From Pyropia yezoensis (taxonomy: Eukaryota; Rhodophyta; Bangiophyceae; Bangiales; Bangiaceae), in the NCBI GenBank assembly GCA_009829735.1, contig CM020620.1, positions 26,568,951 to 26,632,950 of the forward strand: a DNA stretch of 64,000 bases. Reading direction: 5' to 3'. The notes beneath the pieces were generated by a model that searched no databases, was not told where the DNA came from, and was given only the letters and a program-made list of their open reading frames with translations. Both the position numbers and the translations under genes were made by a program. This document shows, piece after piece, positions 10,674-21,337 of this stretch (within the stretch, counting starts at the first letter, position 1; each line of letters starts with the position of its first letter).

Positions 10674-11504
10674 CTACAAAAACCTACCAACGTCTGTGCG
10701 GCGCACCCGGCCAGTGCCAGCGGGGCAAGCGGCGGGGCTCCCGTCTACCGCCACGACGGCGCCATCGTGGGCGGCGGTGCTGCCCGCCGTCCATAGGGTG
10801 TGGGGGATGACGGCCACCCCAACGGCCGGCACCGACCGGTGGGGGGTGTCATCGGCCCGCCACATCACCGCGACCAGCCGCACGCCCGCGGCGGAGAGGC
10901 GGCGACGGCGGCGGCGACGCGCGGCGGCATCCCCCTCGTCGAGCAACTGCACGGCAAAGGCGGTGGCCGCCCGCACGCCGTCGGCGGCCACGAACGCCAA
11001 CAGCCGCGGTCGGCAGCGGGTTGTCCATCGCCACCCGTAGGGGCGGCACTGCTGGCAGCACTGCCGGCTGGGAGCGGCTGCACACGGCGACGAGCCCCCG
11101 CGCGGCGGGCGGCGGGGCGTGACGGCGGCGCCCGCCATCGCTGCAGCGGCACCGCACCTCCGCGACCACCGAGCGGGGGATGCAGCGGCCGAGCGGTAGC
11201 CGCAGCCGCCGCCGCGCCGCGGGGCCCGCCGCGGTATGTACCCCCTCCCCCCCCCGCACGCACGGCCCACGAGGCCGTCCCCTCTCTCAACCAACTCCCC
11301 TCCCGTGCCACCGGTCGCCGCTGGAGCACACCCCATCCGGACGCGAACAATGGTAACTCGGCGGGGGAGTGGGAGAGCCCTGCGGCGGCGACATGGTCTG
11401 CCCGGGCACGTGGCCGAGACGGGGCTGGTATCGACTGTCCGCAGCGTCAGGGAGGTGTCACCAAGGCGGGCCGCGCCATGAGGGCCACGCCGGCAGTGGC
11501 GCAC
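10674..11504 (-). CDS. Coding-like region, unrecognised, probably frame-broken
   Basis: The stretch below about 11,010 reads as ordinary protein (LLAFVAADGVRAATAFAVQ.., RLVAVMWRADDTPHRSVPAV.., stop at 10674). Just upstream, the protein-like reading moves to another frame (RSVVAEVRCRC, GLVAVCSRSQPAVLPAV), which suggests a short intron or a frameshift near 11,000. It converges tail-to-tail with the gene ending at 10,613. No domain was recognised. It could also be a shadow of GC-rich non-coding DNA, so the call is weak. Confidence 0.28.
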   Translation of the reverse strand: MRHCRRGPHGAARLGDTSLTLRTVDTSPVSATCPGRPCRRRRALPLPRRVTIVRVRMGCAPAATGGTGGELVERGDGLVGRACGGGRGYIPRRAPRRGGGCGYRSAAASPARWSRRCGAAAAMAGAAVTPRRPPRGGSSPCAAAPSRQCCQQCRPYGWRWTTRCRPRLLAFVAADGVRAATAFAVQLLDEGDAAARRRRRRRLSAAGVRLVAVMWRADDTPHRSVPAVGVAVIPHTLWTAGSTAAHDGAVVAVDGSPAACPAGTGRVRRTDVGRFL

Positions 11505-12629
11505 CCGGCGGGCCCTGACGGGATGGGCAGGCCTGTCGGGGGGGGGGGGGGGCGGCGGCGGCGGCTGTGACGGCGGATGCGGCGTCGGCAGCGTAGGCAG
11601 CGCCGGCAGCGTCCGGCAGTGTCGGCAGCATCGTCGGCGGTGACGGGCGACGGCGGCGACGGCGGCGGCGGCGGCGTGGGCTCTGGCAGTCGAGTCCGTC
11701 CAGACCCGTCAGGCAAGGCTGGGGGGGGCGCCGACGTCGCAAGGGTGAAGAATCCTCGCCGGCCGCCACGGCGGCGTTCCCCGCCGGCTGCCGCCACCGG
11801 CAGCAGCGGCAGTGAAGACGGCGGCCGCGGTGGCCGTGGTGGTGGCGGCGGCGGTGGCAGTGGCGGCAGAGGGGTGGCGGAGCGTCTGGAGGGGCCACAG
11901 AGGGGGAGCGAGCGTCATGGGAAGGCAGGGGCGAATACACTGCATCGAAACCTCCTGGAAGCGAGGCAGCGACAGTGTAACGTGAGGTATTTTTCAAATG
12001 CATGGATGGATGTGTACGTATCTACGCCCTCTACTGGGCACTCCTGGTGCTGACAGACTTGCCCTGCAACAATGGACGAGGTAGCGCAGACTCCGTAAGC
12101 TGGCGCCCCATTGGCTGCATCGGGGGAGAATCACGCACGGGGTTGCCGCCAGCCTGGATTGATCGCTTCGGACAGACCCACAACCCACAACAACAACGTT
12201 GCATTCGTCGGCTCTGTGACACGAACAAAAGGAAGGTACCCGCTCTCGTCGGGCGTGCTACACGTATCCGTGGATATACATCTGAGCTCCGGAGCCCCAC
12301 GCTGAGAGACAACTCACCAGCAACGTCGGGGACGCGCTTCGCGAGATGATTGGCTCGCCCGGCACCCGCGCGCGCAGACCCCCTCTGTGGGAGGACAGCC
12401 AGGCGATAGGCGCGTGCGCTGCGCATCGCGTGTGTCTTGGAAAAGGATAAGACGGACTTGATCGTTCGCACATGGACGTGGGGACACCTGGCGACCGGGT
12501 GCGCTGTAAACGCGGGGGGTTGGGGTGCGTCATTGCAACGGCGGCGCCCGGCCGTCCCCCCGGCCGTCGCTTCTGCTGCTGTCGCGCACCCCGTTGGCGG
12601 CCGCTCCGTCGGGTAGAGGGGGGCCCAGT
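11505..12629. other. Gene-free GC-rich stretch
   Basis: The upstream part is simple GGC/GCC-type repeat with no supported frame. From about 11,990 the composition becomes less extreme. The last few hundred bases should contain the promoter of the gene starting at 12,630; I see no convincing core-promoter element. Confidence 0.35.
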
Positions 12630-15158
12630 ATGGCGATGGGGGGGAGGGTGGGCGCCTCTTGCTTGTGGCTTGCGGCCGCCACTGTGTTCCCTCTGTTGCT
12701 GCTCCTGCCATCTGGCGTGGCAGCGCAAAGCTGCTTCCCCGACGACTCGGGGCCGACCGAAAGGATTGAGCCAGAGGTACGTGTGCGTCCGCTTGTCCTT
12801 GTGGAGGCTGGCGGTGATGCGAATGGGGTTGCTCAGTATGCCCGCTGGCTGTGGGATGGACTTTGCTTGTACTGTACAGCGGCTGATGGGTATTTTTTAT
12901 GTGTCTTCCGATGATTCTCCCCGCCCCTGTTCCTGCTTGGTTGTCCTCGTGAGCGACAGGCACGCTTGTTGGATGTGATAAGAACGGCAGTGAGCCCGGC
13001 CAACTCCGGCCTCCAACCCCGTGGCGTGGTATCACTTGCCCACGACGGGGACCCGGTACGTTACGTTGAGTTCCGCTGCTGCGGTGTCCTCGTGGCTTCA
13101 CATGAGAGACGCTTGGCGGTAGATTGATGAACTATTTAGGTTGCGCACGACCTGTATGAGCGCCTTGGACGGGGGAGGAAGCCTGTGGAGGGAGTGTGAC
13201 CGCTGACGGCTTGGCGGTTCTGTCGACTGTGCGTCTTTTGGTGGTCCAAAGTCACCTTGCCCCTGGTGTCCGCCCTGCTGTTTGGTTTTCCTCCTCTGAA
13301 TTGACCTCCGGGGTGTGGCGATCTTGTATGTATGCTCCCTCTAGATGTCCGTGGTCCTCCTGGACCTCTTGCGACACCGCCGTGTGCACGACGACTGGTG
13401 TCTGACTGGCCCTGGCGACAACTTTTGCGGGCTGGCGCCCTCCTTTCCCGCAAACTTTGGCCAGATGCTGTACACGTTTTCCGACCCCGAGCTCAACCTT
13501 CAGGGCCGCTCGACGCAGACCCTCATTGGGGGAGTTTGCTTAGACGAGCAGTGCGGCCACTTTACAACCGCCGCCCTCAACGACAGTAGCTGCACCTACG
13601 TGGCTGAGCTGTTCCCCAATGGTACCATGAGCCTCCTTTCGTTGGTCGACGCCCTCACAACCGTCGAGAAGGTGTCTATTGCGTCGATGAATGCCTTGGC
13701 GGGCAAACGCAGAGTGCTGCACTACGGCATCGTGCACCGAGACAATGAGCGCAATTGGGAAGCAGACGGATTCCGCGGGGTAAGTCGACAGAGGGTTGTC
13801 CAGTGCGTGAGTCCGTTCATAGCCAGTCACGAGTGTCTATCGCACTTCAGCTGGAAACTGATACCTCATGCTTTGTATTTGGTGCTGAGGAGTGGGGTTG
13901 CGCCTCTGGTTGCCCTCTATTGGTTGTGCTCCTTCAGTTTGTGCGAAAAGTGAGCATCACCCGAGCTTGTGACATGTCCCAGTGGAACACCAGCGCACCA
14001 CCGGACAGCATGGTCCCTCGCAACTGCCTTGGTGGTGGTGGCACCGAAGTTGCCGACGACCGGTCGTTTCTTCACAATGTCCCCGTTGCCCACATCAGCG
14101 ACAGCAACCCTGACGGGGGCGTTGGCTCGATGTGCTCGGAACTGGCGACCATACTCCGACGGTCGGCAGCCACACTTGCTTCGACGCAGGACGTTGTGGC
14201 GTCGGGACTCCGCGATGGGGCGTTCCTGTCATCCAAGCCAAGCCGCCTGTCGGCCACGGAGATGGTCCTAGTGATTGTCACAGCGGCACAGGGCGTGGTG
14301 GTGGTGTTTGTGCTGCTCTTTGTGCAGCCAGACGAGTGGGGCCATCGGGCAGTACGGCTGTGGCGCAGGGTCCGACGCGAGTGGAATCGCTTGCGGCGAC
14401 GGCAACCGGCGCCGTCGCACCAGGACGCAGCCCCCACTGAGTGGGGGCCGACCGGGCGGCTCTGTGTTCTGCTCGCGTTGGCGACCGGTCTGTTCGTGTA
14501 CGTGATGGCCCCGCCATGGAGTGACGAGCGATCGGCTGATGGAGACACGCAGTCGGCCGGCCTTGCCCTATGATGTTGAGCCGTGAATCTAACCCGTGGC
14601 CCCGCGGACACAATTCAACGTCCGATGCTTCTGTGCCCTCCCCCCGCCTGTGCTTGCTTGTGTGTCTTGTCTGCCTGCTCTGTTTTGCTAAGGATCGAAG
14701 GCCTGCCGCTTGGTTTTGCGTTCAGCACCGAGAGCGCGGCCAAGAACTGGGAGGGTGTCTTTGCGCACGTGGACTTGGCGATTATTTGGCCCGGCCCACG
14801 GGATGGCAACATCGCGTGCAGCGCTGGGGTCCCTTTCGCTGTCATTGCCCTGCTGGGTCAGGCGCGCTATATGAAGACGCATTGGAAGAAGCTGCTCGTG
14901 GCGGTGGCGGTGGTGGTACCCTTATTTGTGCTGTTGGTGGCCGTCAAGATTGTCACGTGGATCCGCCGGCGGGGGGAGGCGCATGGGGCCACACCAAGCC
15001 AGGGTAGTGTGGACGGGGAGGTGGGCTCCAACGCAGCAGGACCGCCCGCCCACCCGGACGTCCCTGACGCGAACGCTGAAGAGGGGGGAGCCGGCGCCGC
15101 TGACGGCCCAAGTGGTCATAGGCAGGGAGGGTTTTCTAGTAGGATGGTGGGATCATAG
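12630..15158 (+). CDS. Membrane protein B, six-exon paralogue of the 7,638 gene
   Basis: Reconstructed from splice signals. Exons are 12630-12776 (signal peptide MAMGGRVGASCLWLAAATVF.., donor GTACGT), 12960-13055 (donor GTACGT), 13140-13193 (least certain), 13345-13779 (acceptor CTCCCTCTAG, donor GTAAGT), 13851-14497 (acceptor CACTTCAG, donor GTACGT) and 14693-15158 (acceptor TTTTGCTAAG). All phases agree and the sum is 1,845 nt (614 residues). The ectodomain holds IGGVCLDEQCG and several N-glycosylation sequons. Then come helices MVLVIVTAAQGVVVVFVLLFV, LCVLLALATGLFV and LLVAVAVVVPLFVLLVAV, then a basic IRRR. Helix order and flanking motifs match protein A, which has no introns in the same region. 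Introns are 71-195 bp. Function unknown; probably a surface receptor-like or scaffold protein. Confidence 0.62.
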
Positions 15159-15328
15159 GAGGAAAGTGTATGGAGTGATAGGCGGGACCCCCCCCTCTCA
15201 CAGGGCGTTATGAGGGGGGGGGTAACCGTCGACCGGTAGATGTTCCCTCCCCGATTTTGTAAAAATTTAAAAAATGAGGTTGGGCAAGATTTGAAACTGG
15301 CGCAGCCTCGCGCGGGACCCTTTCTCTA

Positions 15329-15350
15329 CCCCCCCCCCCCCCCCCCCCCC
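15329..15350. repeat. 22-base poly-C tract at one end of the rDNA block
   Basis: An uninterrupted run of C separates non-rDNA sequence from the truncated LSU intron. A poly-G run (26118-26130) marks the other end of the rDNA block. These may be real junctions or assembly or gap-filling artefacts. Confidence 0.8.
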
Positions 15351-16275
15351 AAGGTGCCTCTTCGATGTATACGAAAGCACTTGGTCACGAATTGACTTTT
15401 GGTCAAAGACAACGAGGGGACTCCGCGGCCAACTGCTAATGGTATAGACCAAAAAGGCGCCTTGGAGGGGGGGATGGCGCCGTGTGTGTCGGTGACAATG
15501 TATCGATCGTCGAGCCCGGGTCACAGCATGGTGGCACAAACTGATCATGAAAACAAATCTGAGTTCAACAGACTCTCGAAGTACAACAACAGAGGCTATT
15601 TCGACCTCAGGCTCAAACCCGGCTAGCTTTTCCAGGAGCAGGTCCATTGGACGAACACCATTGCTCTTCCTCAGGTCCTGCACACGGCGGCCGGTTCAAA
15701 TACAGACAGGGAGGTGGAGTAATAAGTTCTTACCTTGGCACCAGTTCCGGGACTTGTTTACGTCGAGGTCTTCGTAAACAATGTGCTCTAAGTTCACCCA
15801 CCATTCATGGTGGCAACGGTGCGAAGATGTCCATTGCTGTTCCTCTAACGTCGTCTCGTCGCCGTCAATGACATCATGAAGAAAGTAAGGTACAGCCGTC
15901 ACAACCGGTCTCCAACGACCTTTCTTGGTCGATATCAGAGACTTGCCATTAATTCTGCACGTGAGATCAAATTGCCAACGACCGCTGGTATTCTTTGAGA
16001 AGCCCTTCGCAGCCTCTTCGATACGCCAACAAGGTTATGGTGCCAGTCTCAAGTGCTTCAGAGCGTTCCACAGAGAGAGCCAATTCTTACACCTCGAGAG
16101 GCGCCACCTCTTTAAGGCGCTCTTGAAAGATAGCAAAGGCTTGATGTACGCGCACGTCAGTTCGATCTGAGAGACGCACATCACTGTTTCCGGAGTTCAG
16201 CTTTAGTCACTTCCCGGACGACGCACCACCTTCAGCCATAGTGGACCTTTTATTGAAGGAGGCTTGTTCTGTTTA
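15351..16275 (-). other. Truncated group I intron at LSU L1925 site, with homing endonuclease relic
   Basis: On the minus strand the LSU runs through GTCAAAGTGAAGAAATTCAA to GACTCTCT and then, instead of continuing TAAGGTAGC, enters unrelated sequence at 16275. CTCTCT/TAAGGTAGC is the classic L1925 insertion site (Tetrahymena intron, I-PpoI target). The segment holds a His-Cys box endonuclease frame. The 3' end of the intron and the LSU 3' domain are absent; sequence stops at the poly-C tract. I did not trace the full group I core. Confidence 0.6.
15696..16034 (-). pseudogene. His-Cys box homing endonuclease relic
   Basis: The frame reads RWRPVVTAVPYFLHDVIDG.. then the His-Cys box SSHRCHHEWWVNLEHIVYED followed by LDVNKSRNWCQG. 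The catalytic His (SSH), the Asn of VNK-SRN and the final Cys are present. The usual third-position zinc Cys of CHxxxCxN is Trp here (CHHEWW). An in-frame TAA at 16035-16037 cuts the upstream part and the frame closes after the box. The family makes site-specific double-strand breaks in rDNA to spread its host intron. It is coded on the same strand as the rRNA. Probably inactive. Confidence 0.75.
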
Positions 16276-17636
16276 AGAGAGTCATATATAGTGACTCCCG
16301 CCGTTTGCCCGCGCTTGGTTGAATTTCTTCACTTTGACATTCAGAGCAGTGGGCAGAAATCACATTGCGAAAACACCGCTTCCGGCCGTCGCAATGCTTT
16401 GTTTTATTAAACAGTCGGATTCCCGTTGCCTGTACCATTTCTGATTCGTTTGTTGATTACCAACGGGAAGAGCACGCCGACCAGAAAGGCCAACGCACCT
16501 ATCATCACGGGGTGTCCCCCCAAGCAGCGTCCTCCCTTCCCCCGAGGAAGTCAACATTCGCCCGCTCAGTGGGCCAGAGCCCTCGGATCCCAGAAAGCCC
16601 GAACATTAGAGCCAATCCTTTTCCCAAAATTACAGATCTATTTTGCCGACTTCCCTTGTGTATGTACATTATTCTATTGACCAGAGGCTGTTCAATTTGG
16701 GACCAGTTGCGATTGTGGGTACGGCCGGGTGTGAGAATTTCTCATCCATGGATTTTTTACCTAGGACGGCTGCCTTCCCCTGGGTTTTCTGGGACCATCA
16801 CGGGCGTTCCGAAACCCGCAGGACGTGCGGGGCTTTACCGGCCTTTCATACCCTATCGCCGGACAAACAGATTCCAGGGGGAAGGGCGCGTCAATCAGGA
16901 AAGAAATCTTTGCTCGGAGCTCGTGCGGACGACGCGAAGTTCAGTTGCGTTACCGCATTTTGCGGTTACCACGGTTTCCACCTCAAAACAGAGTTTCCCC
17001 ATCTTTTAGGACCGACAAACCCACGTCCAATACCTGTTCGCGCGGAAACAATCCCCACTTCAGTCCTCAAGGTTCTCACTTGAATATTTGTTACTACCAC
17101 CAAGATCTACATTAGGGGTCGCTCCACACGAGCTTAGCCCAAGGCTTCCATGAGCCTGCTTCCGTAGTTCAAAATCCCCACGCCCTCCTACTCATCAGGG
17201 CTTCGTATTTGTTCCAACGGCGACGCATCGGTCCCCCGATTAGGCGCCATTCATTTTGAGGGCAGATCCACTTGGCATGTGAGTTGTTACACGCTCCTTA
17301 GCGGGTTCCGACTTCCATGGCCACCGTCCTGCTGTCTGTATGAATCAGCACTTTTTCTGGTGTCTGAATGAGCTGGGAGTTTGGCACCTTAGCTTCGCTT
17401 TCGGTTCATCCCGCATCGCCAGTTCTGCTTACCAAAATGGGCCCACTGAGAGCAATCATTGTCCGCTCGGCGTTCATTGACACTGCGCAACTATGGCCGG
17501 CGCCACACCTACTTAAAATTTGAGAAAAGGTCAGAAGAGTTACTCCCCCGAAGCCTCTACTCATTCGCTTTACCGGATGATACTGACGTGCACTTGCTCC
17601 CGCTCTCTTGAGGGAAACTTCGGAGGGAATCAGCTA
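16276..17636 (-). rRNA. Large-subunit (28S) rRNA, central part, degenerate
   Basis: Minus-strand matches to conserved LSU blocks include the AACAAAGCATTGCG region, the block around GGATTGGCTCTAA, the GTTGTTACACGCTCCTTAGC block (plus-strand spelling) and the CATTCGCTTTACCGGATG block. Several invariant positions are changed, for example an extra ATAT within the normally invariant GGGAGTAACTATGACTC. It stops at the L1925 intron; the 3' domain including the sarcin-ricin loop was not found. Probably a pseudogene. Confidence 0.8.
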
Positions 17637-18889
17637 CTTAAGTTCTATTCCACAAGGCTAAACACCTGGGAAGCCCCAACTTCATGCCCCCCGCATGATA
17701 CAGTCCATCACGGGAGCGACCAGGTTCTTTTTTTACTCTTGTACAGTGCTCATAGGCGTCATTTAGCACTGCTTTCCTGTCTCTGGAGGGATGATCAAGT
17801 ACGCTAAAAACCATAACACTGCTTTTGTCGGCAGGATCTGCGTGTGTCTCGGTCGCATGAATCAGAAACTCGTCTGTTTCTCCGACTTCATAGTTCCTCT
17901 TGTACGGCTCGCCGTGCTGTAGTCGTCTGGAGGTCATGGACGAGTCATTGATCTCTGGGTGCAACGTTACGTTGCTTCTCTGTCGGCACAGAGAAAAGCA
18001 CAGTGCTTGTTGTGCCTCTCCGTCAAACCGGACGGAAGATTCAAAACGGGGGCTACCCACAAATACAATGCCAATAACATAAATATTACGGAGTGAGATA
18101 CATGATTGTGAAGTGCTGTCAGACACGCCTTTGCCCTTTACCCACCATCATGCAAACAGAGGAGCAGCTTGAGCTCGGTTCTGAGGAGGGTGGCGAGAAG
18201 GGTGATTGCGCGGTGGGTGGCGGGGCAGGGAAAGAGGAGGACGGAGAGGAGCCCGTCGAAGTGGACGAGGGGGGTGGAGAGGGTGAGGAGGGCGACAGCG
18301 AGGAGGGCGCCGTTGTCTCTCCCTTTCGCATTAGACAGGTACGGTTGACCGCGGTTGCTCCCTGCTGCCGACCGCTGGTTACGCTCCCGTACGAGGAAAA
18401 CTCACAGCTAGTTGTTACAGTCTAAACGAAGCAGGGTGGGCTCCTGTCGCGCTGTCGTGAGGGCAACGGCGACGGCTATACCGACCGTCGAGCCCGAGAT
18501 CGCAATGACGGGGTTATGGCTGGCTGTCTCGTGCGCGCCTGGCGCAGCGGGATTACGAAGTTGACAGTGAAATCAGTGGTCTAACTCCTGACTCGATGAG
18601 GAATGAGTCATCGTATAACCCCGGTTCGGACAAAATCAGAATCCACGAATTTGATGCCGATTGTCACTCGGACCCGACGGGCTCGTCCGGAAGTCCCCGG
18701 AGAGGCCAGAGGACCCCCATTGCCCGTTGGGCGTGCACTCAGGCCCAAGAACCAGTTCTTGAGTCCTGTTTTTTAAATCACTGGGCCAGAGCGCACTGTA
18801 GATCATCTTCACCTAGTTCGAGCTGTAGCCGATGAGATGCGGCTGAGAGAAAAAAGGTTTTTGAAGTGACTATATATATGGAATATACC
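17637..18889. other. 1.25-kb insertion in LSU rRNA (CATCT/AGTAGCTG site)
   Basis: LSU sequence is interrupted between ..CGAACCATCT (minus strand, ending at 18890) and AGTAGCTGATTCCC (resuming at 17636). The position corresponds roughly to E. coli position 800, a region known to host group I introns. The ends are weakly inverted (TAAGTTCTATTCC versus TCTAAAGGTATATTCC) and the 3' intron nucleotide is not the expected G, so intron versus transposon is undecided. On the plus strand it contains a short acidic frame (18150-18425, MQTEEQLELGSEEGG..) that runs into a GTACGG donor-like site. The minus frame 17638-18126 shows no known motif. Confidence 0.5.
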
Positions 18890-20400
18890 TTTAGATGGTT
18901 CGATTAGTCTTTTACCCCTATACCCAAGTTCGACGAGCGATTTGCACGCCAGCATCGCTCCAAGCCTCCACCAAAGTTTCCTCTGGCTTCGCCCTACTCA
19001 GGAATAGTTCACCATCTTTCGGGTCCTATCAGACGCGCTCCGCCTCAAAACCAACCACCCACGAAGGGATCGGGGTCGGGTGATGGTGCCCTCGTTGTTA
19101 CTTGAAGGTTCCCACAGGGCAAAGCAGGTGGCCCAACAAGTTGGGCCCCCACCCATTTACGTTCATTGCGCGCTTGGGTTTGAACCACCTAAACACTCGC
19201 CTGTATGTTAAGACTCCTTAGTCCGCGTTTCAAGACGGGGTGGAGAAGGCCTTTTGGACAGCGCCCTCACGCAACTGAAGGTGCGGATCCCTCGGCCGAG
19301 AAGAAGGAAAGCCATAAGGGGTGAACACGGGGGGAAAGAAAACCCTCAACCCCGCTCCCCGTTGACGCCACACCCTCGACCGGCGCTGCCCCGGGAGAAA
19401 ATAAATGTTACCAGAACGCTGCGATGGCCTCCAAAGCATTAAAGAGCCCGGGCTGGCACGTGACGATCTGGCCCTATAATCGCTGGCCTCCTTCGCTTCA
19501 CACTTAAGGGTTCAAGCCCTGTTTAGCTCTCTCTTTGAAGTTCTTTGCATCTTTCCTGTGTCTTGCTTTTGTGTAGTAAAGGGTTACGGACGCTGGCCAG
19601 CGGGTGGCTTGCCCGCCGGGATTCTCTATGGACTGCCGCGTATCTGATCTGTGGGAGTGGGGGGACTGTGGCATGGCGCATGCGGTCCCCACCAGGCCAC
19701 CTGTCCTCTTTGGGGGGATTGGAGGGGTGTGCGCGGGACGGAACCGCCAGCCGTCCGCGGACGGCACGTTCGTTTGCCCTCGCGCCCCGCCCGCCATCCC
19801 GGCTTCGACCTGGGCGCTCACTGGGTCGAGCGCCTGTATCTCATCACCTTTTTCTCTCTGCTTGCCTCCGCCTGCAGATTGCACGCTATTTACCCTCTTT
19901 TGTGAGGCGCGGGCATGTTCCCGCGCCCCGGGGCCTGACGCGTTGCCGGTGGTGACCTTTGGGCACACCCGGCGGCATCAACCCTACTAAATGTATCAAC
20001 TGGCACACCCGCGTTGGAGGCAAGGAGTAACTCAAGGTACTTGTACGCTATCGGTCTCTCGCTGATATTTAGCTTTCGGTGAAATTCACCACCCACTTTG
20101 GGCTGCATGCCCAAGCAACCCGACTCATTGTAAGGCCACCGTATTGCATCTCTTGCCTCACCGAGTCACAGACGGGATTATCACTCTCTACGACACCCGA
20201 TTCTAAACGGGATTTACACTCGGCGGGACACTGGCGACGCCACTTTAACCTACAACCCGCGGTGGGCTGGTAAGCCCGGTGCCCCGGCTTTCATGATGAG
20301 TTCTTCCCGCTTCGCTCGCCGCAAGTGGGAGAATCCTAGTGAGATTCTCTTCCTCCGCTGAATGGTATGCTTAAATTCAGCGGGTGGTCATACCTGACTT
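18890..20400 (-). rRNA. Large-subunit (28S) rRNA, 5' part, degenerate
   Basis: The minus strand starts near 20400 with GACCACCCGCTGAATTTAAG, the near-universal LSU 5' signature, and continues through the D1-D3 domains to the block ATTTGCACG..TTCGGGTCC (plus-strand spelling) near 18,930-19,030. It is ordered correctly downstream of ITS2. Confidence 0.85.
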
Positions 20401-20998
20401 GGGATCAGAAAGTGTATATCAGGCTCCTTTTGTTTTGATACAACCCCCACCCTAGCAGAGGGAGGAACTGACCACCCGCGCACCACCCTCGCGTTATTCC
20501 CAGCCCCCGGCTATGCCCAGTAATATTTTGCCAAGCACGAAGGGGCCTAGAGGCAAGCAACAGGGCCCAACCTGGACGGAGCACGCGCGCGCGCGTGATC
20601 GTGTGGGTAGATGATTTTTCCCTACTAGGCGTGACGTACCAAGAAAACAACAAATGGGAGGGTCTTGGATGCCAGCCAGGGCAAGGCCGCCCTACTCCCC
20701 GCGACGCTCTAGCAATGGCAGTAAATAAACAACGCTGCCTCTGCAGTTTCGTATGGTAGGAGCGTCCTTTTACTAGGCCAAGGCCCGCGGTCTCTCGTCC
20801 CCAAGAATTCAAAACCATGTCTGGGGTGGTCCTTTATTTCATACGACGCCTACGGTCCGCGGGCTTGTTCCACACACCAACCGTTTTTCGTATGCGACAG
20901 TCCATCTCCGACATGCACCAGGAGCGCCGCCAAGGGCGCGTCTGGAAAGACGATGGGTGTACCATTGGTGGATATGCTCGTAAGAAGCTGCCCGTGAG
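20401..20998 (-). other. ITS2
   Basis: About 600 bases between 5.8S and LSU rRNA, with no gene. Boundaries are estimated from the rRNA ends. Confidence 0.6.
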
Positions 20999-21148
20999 TG
21001 ACACTCTAGCGCACGGTTCCGTTGCGGTGAGCGCTCTTTGCGTTCAAATACTCAAAGATTTACGAAGTTCTATAATTCACGTTGGTTATCGCAGCATGCT
21101 GCGTTCTTCATCGTTGCGAGAACCAAGATATCCACCTGGCTCTCTGAC
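20999..21148 (-). rRNA. 5.8S rRNA
   Basis: The minus strand contains GGATATCTTGGTTCTCGCAA then CGATGAAGAACGCAGC, and ends near GAGTGTCA. Normal 5.8S length (about 150), but the interior is altered (GCATGCTGCGATAACC where GCGAAATGCGATACG is usual). Confidence 0.85.
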
Positions 21149-21301
21149 GAGAGCTCCCCGGCAAGCGGTGAAGTAAAAAAGGTGGCGTACCTATAGAGTG
21201 TGTATGGTATAACGTAAGCCCTCAGAGCCGTGATGGCTCGAAGCGTCCGTAAGTAAGTAATGTAATGTTCGCGTGTGTTCCATGTAGAGAATTTGTTTGT
21301 G
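21149..21301 (-). other. ITS1
   Basis: About 150 bases between the SSU end (GGATCATT) and 5.8S. No gene. Confidence 0.6.
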
Positions 21302-21337
21302 AATGATCCTTCCGCAGGTTCACCTACGCAACGTGTT
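21302..21337 (-). rRNA. Small-subunit (18S) rRNA, 3' terminal exon
   Basis: Minus-strand GCGTAGGTGAACCTGCGGAA then GGATCATT, the SSU 3' end. It is preceded by AACACGTT in place of the usual AACAAGGTTTCC. Confidence 0.85.

Noticed and set aside
12031..13101. 356-codon minus-strand ORF
   Set aside because: Overlaps the first exons and introns of membrane protein B on the other strand; no motif.
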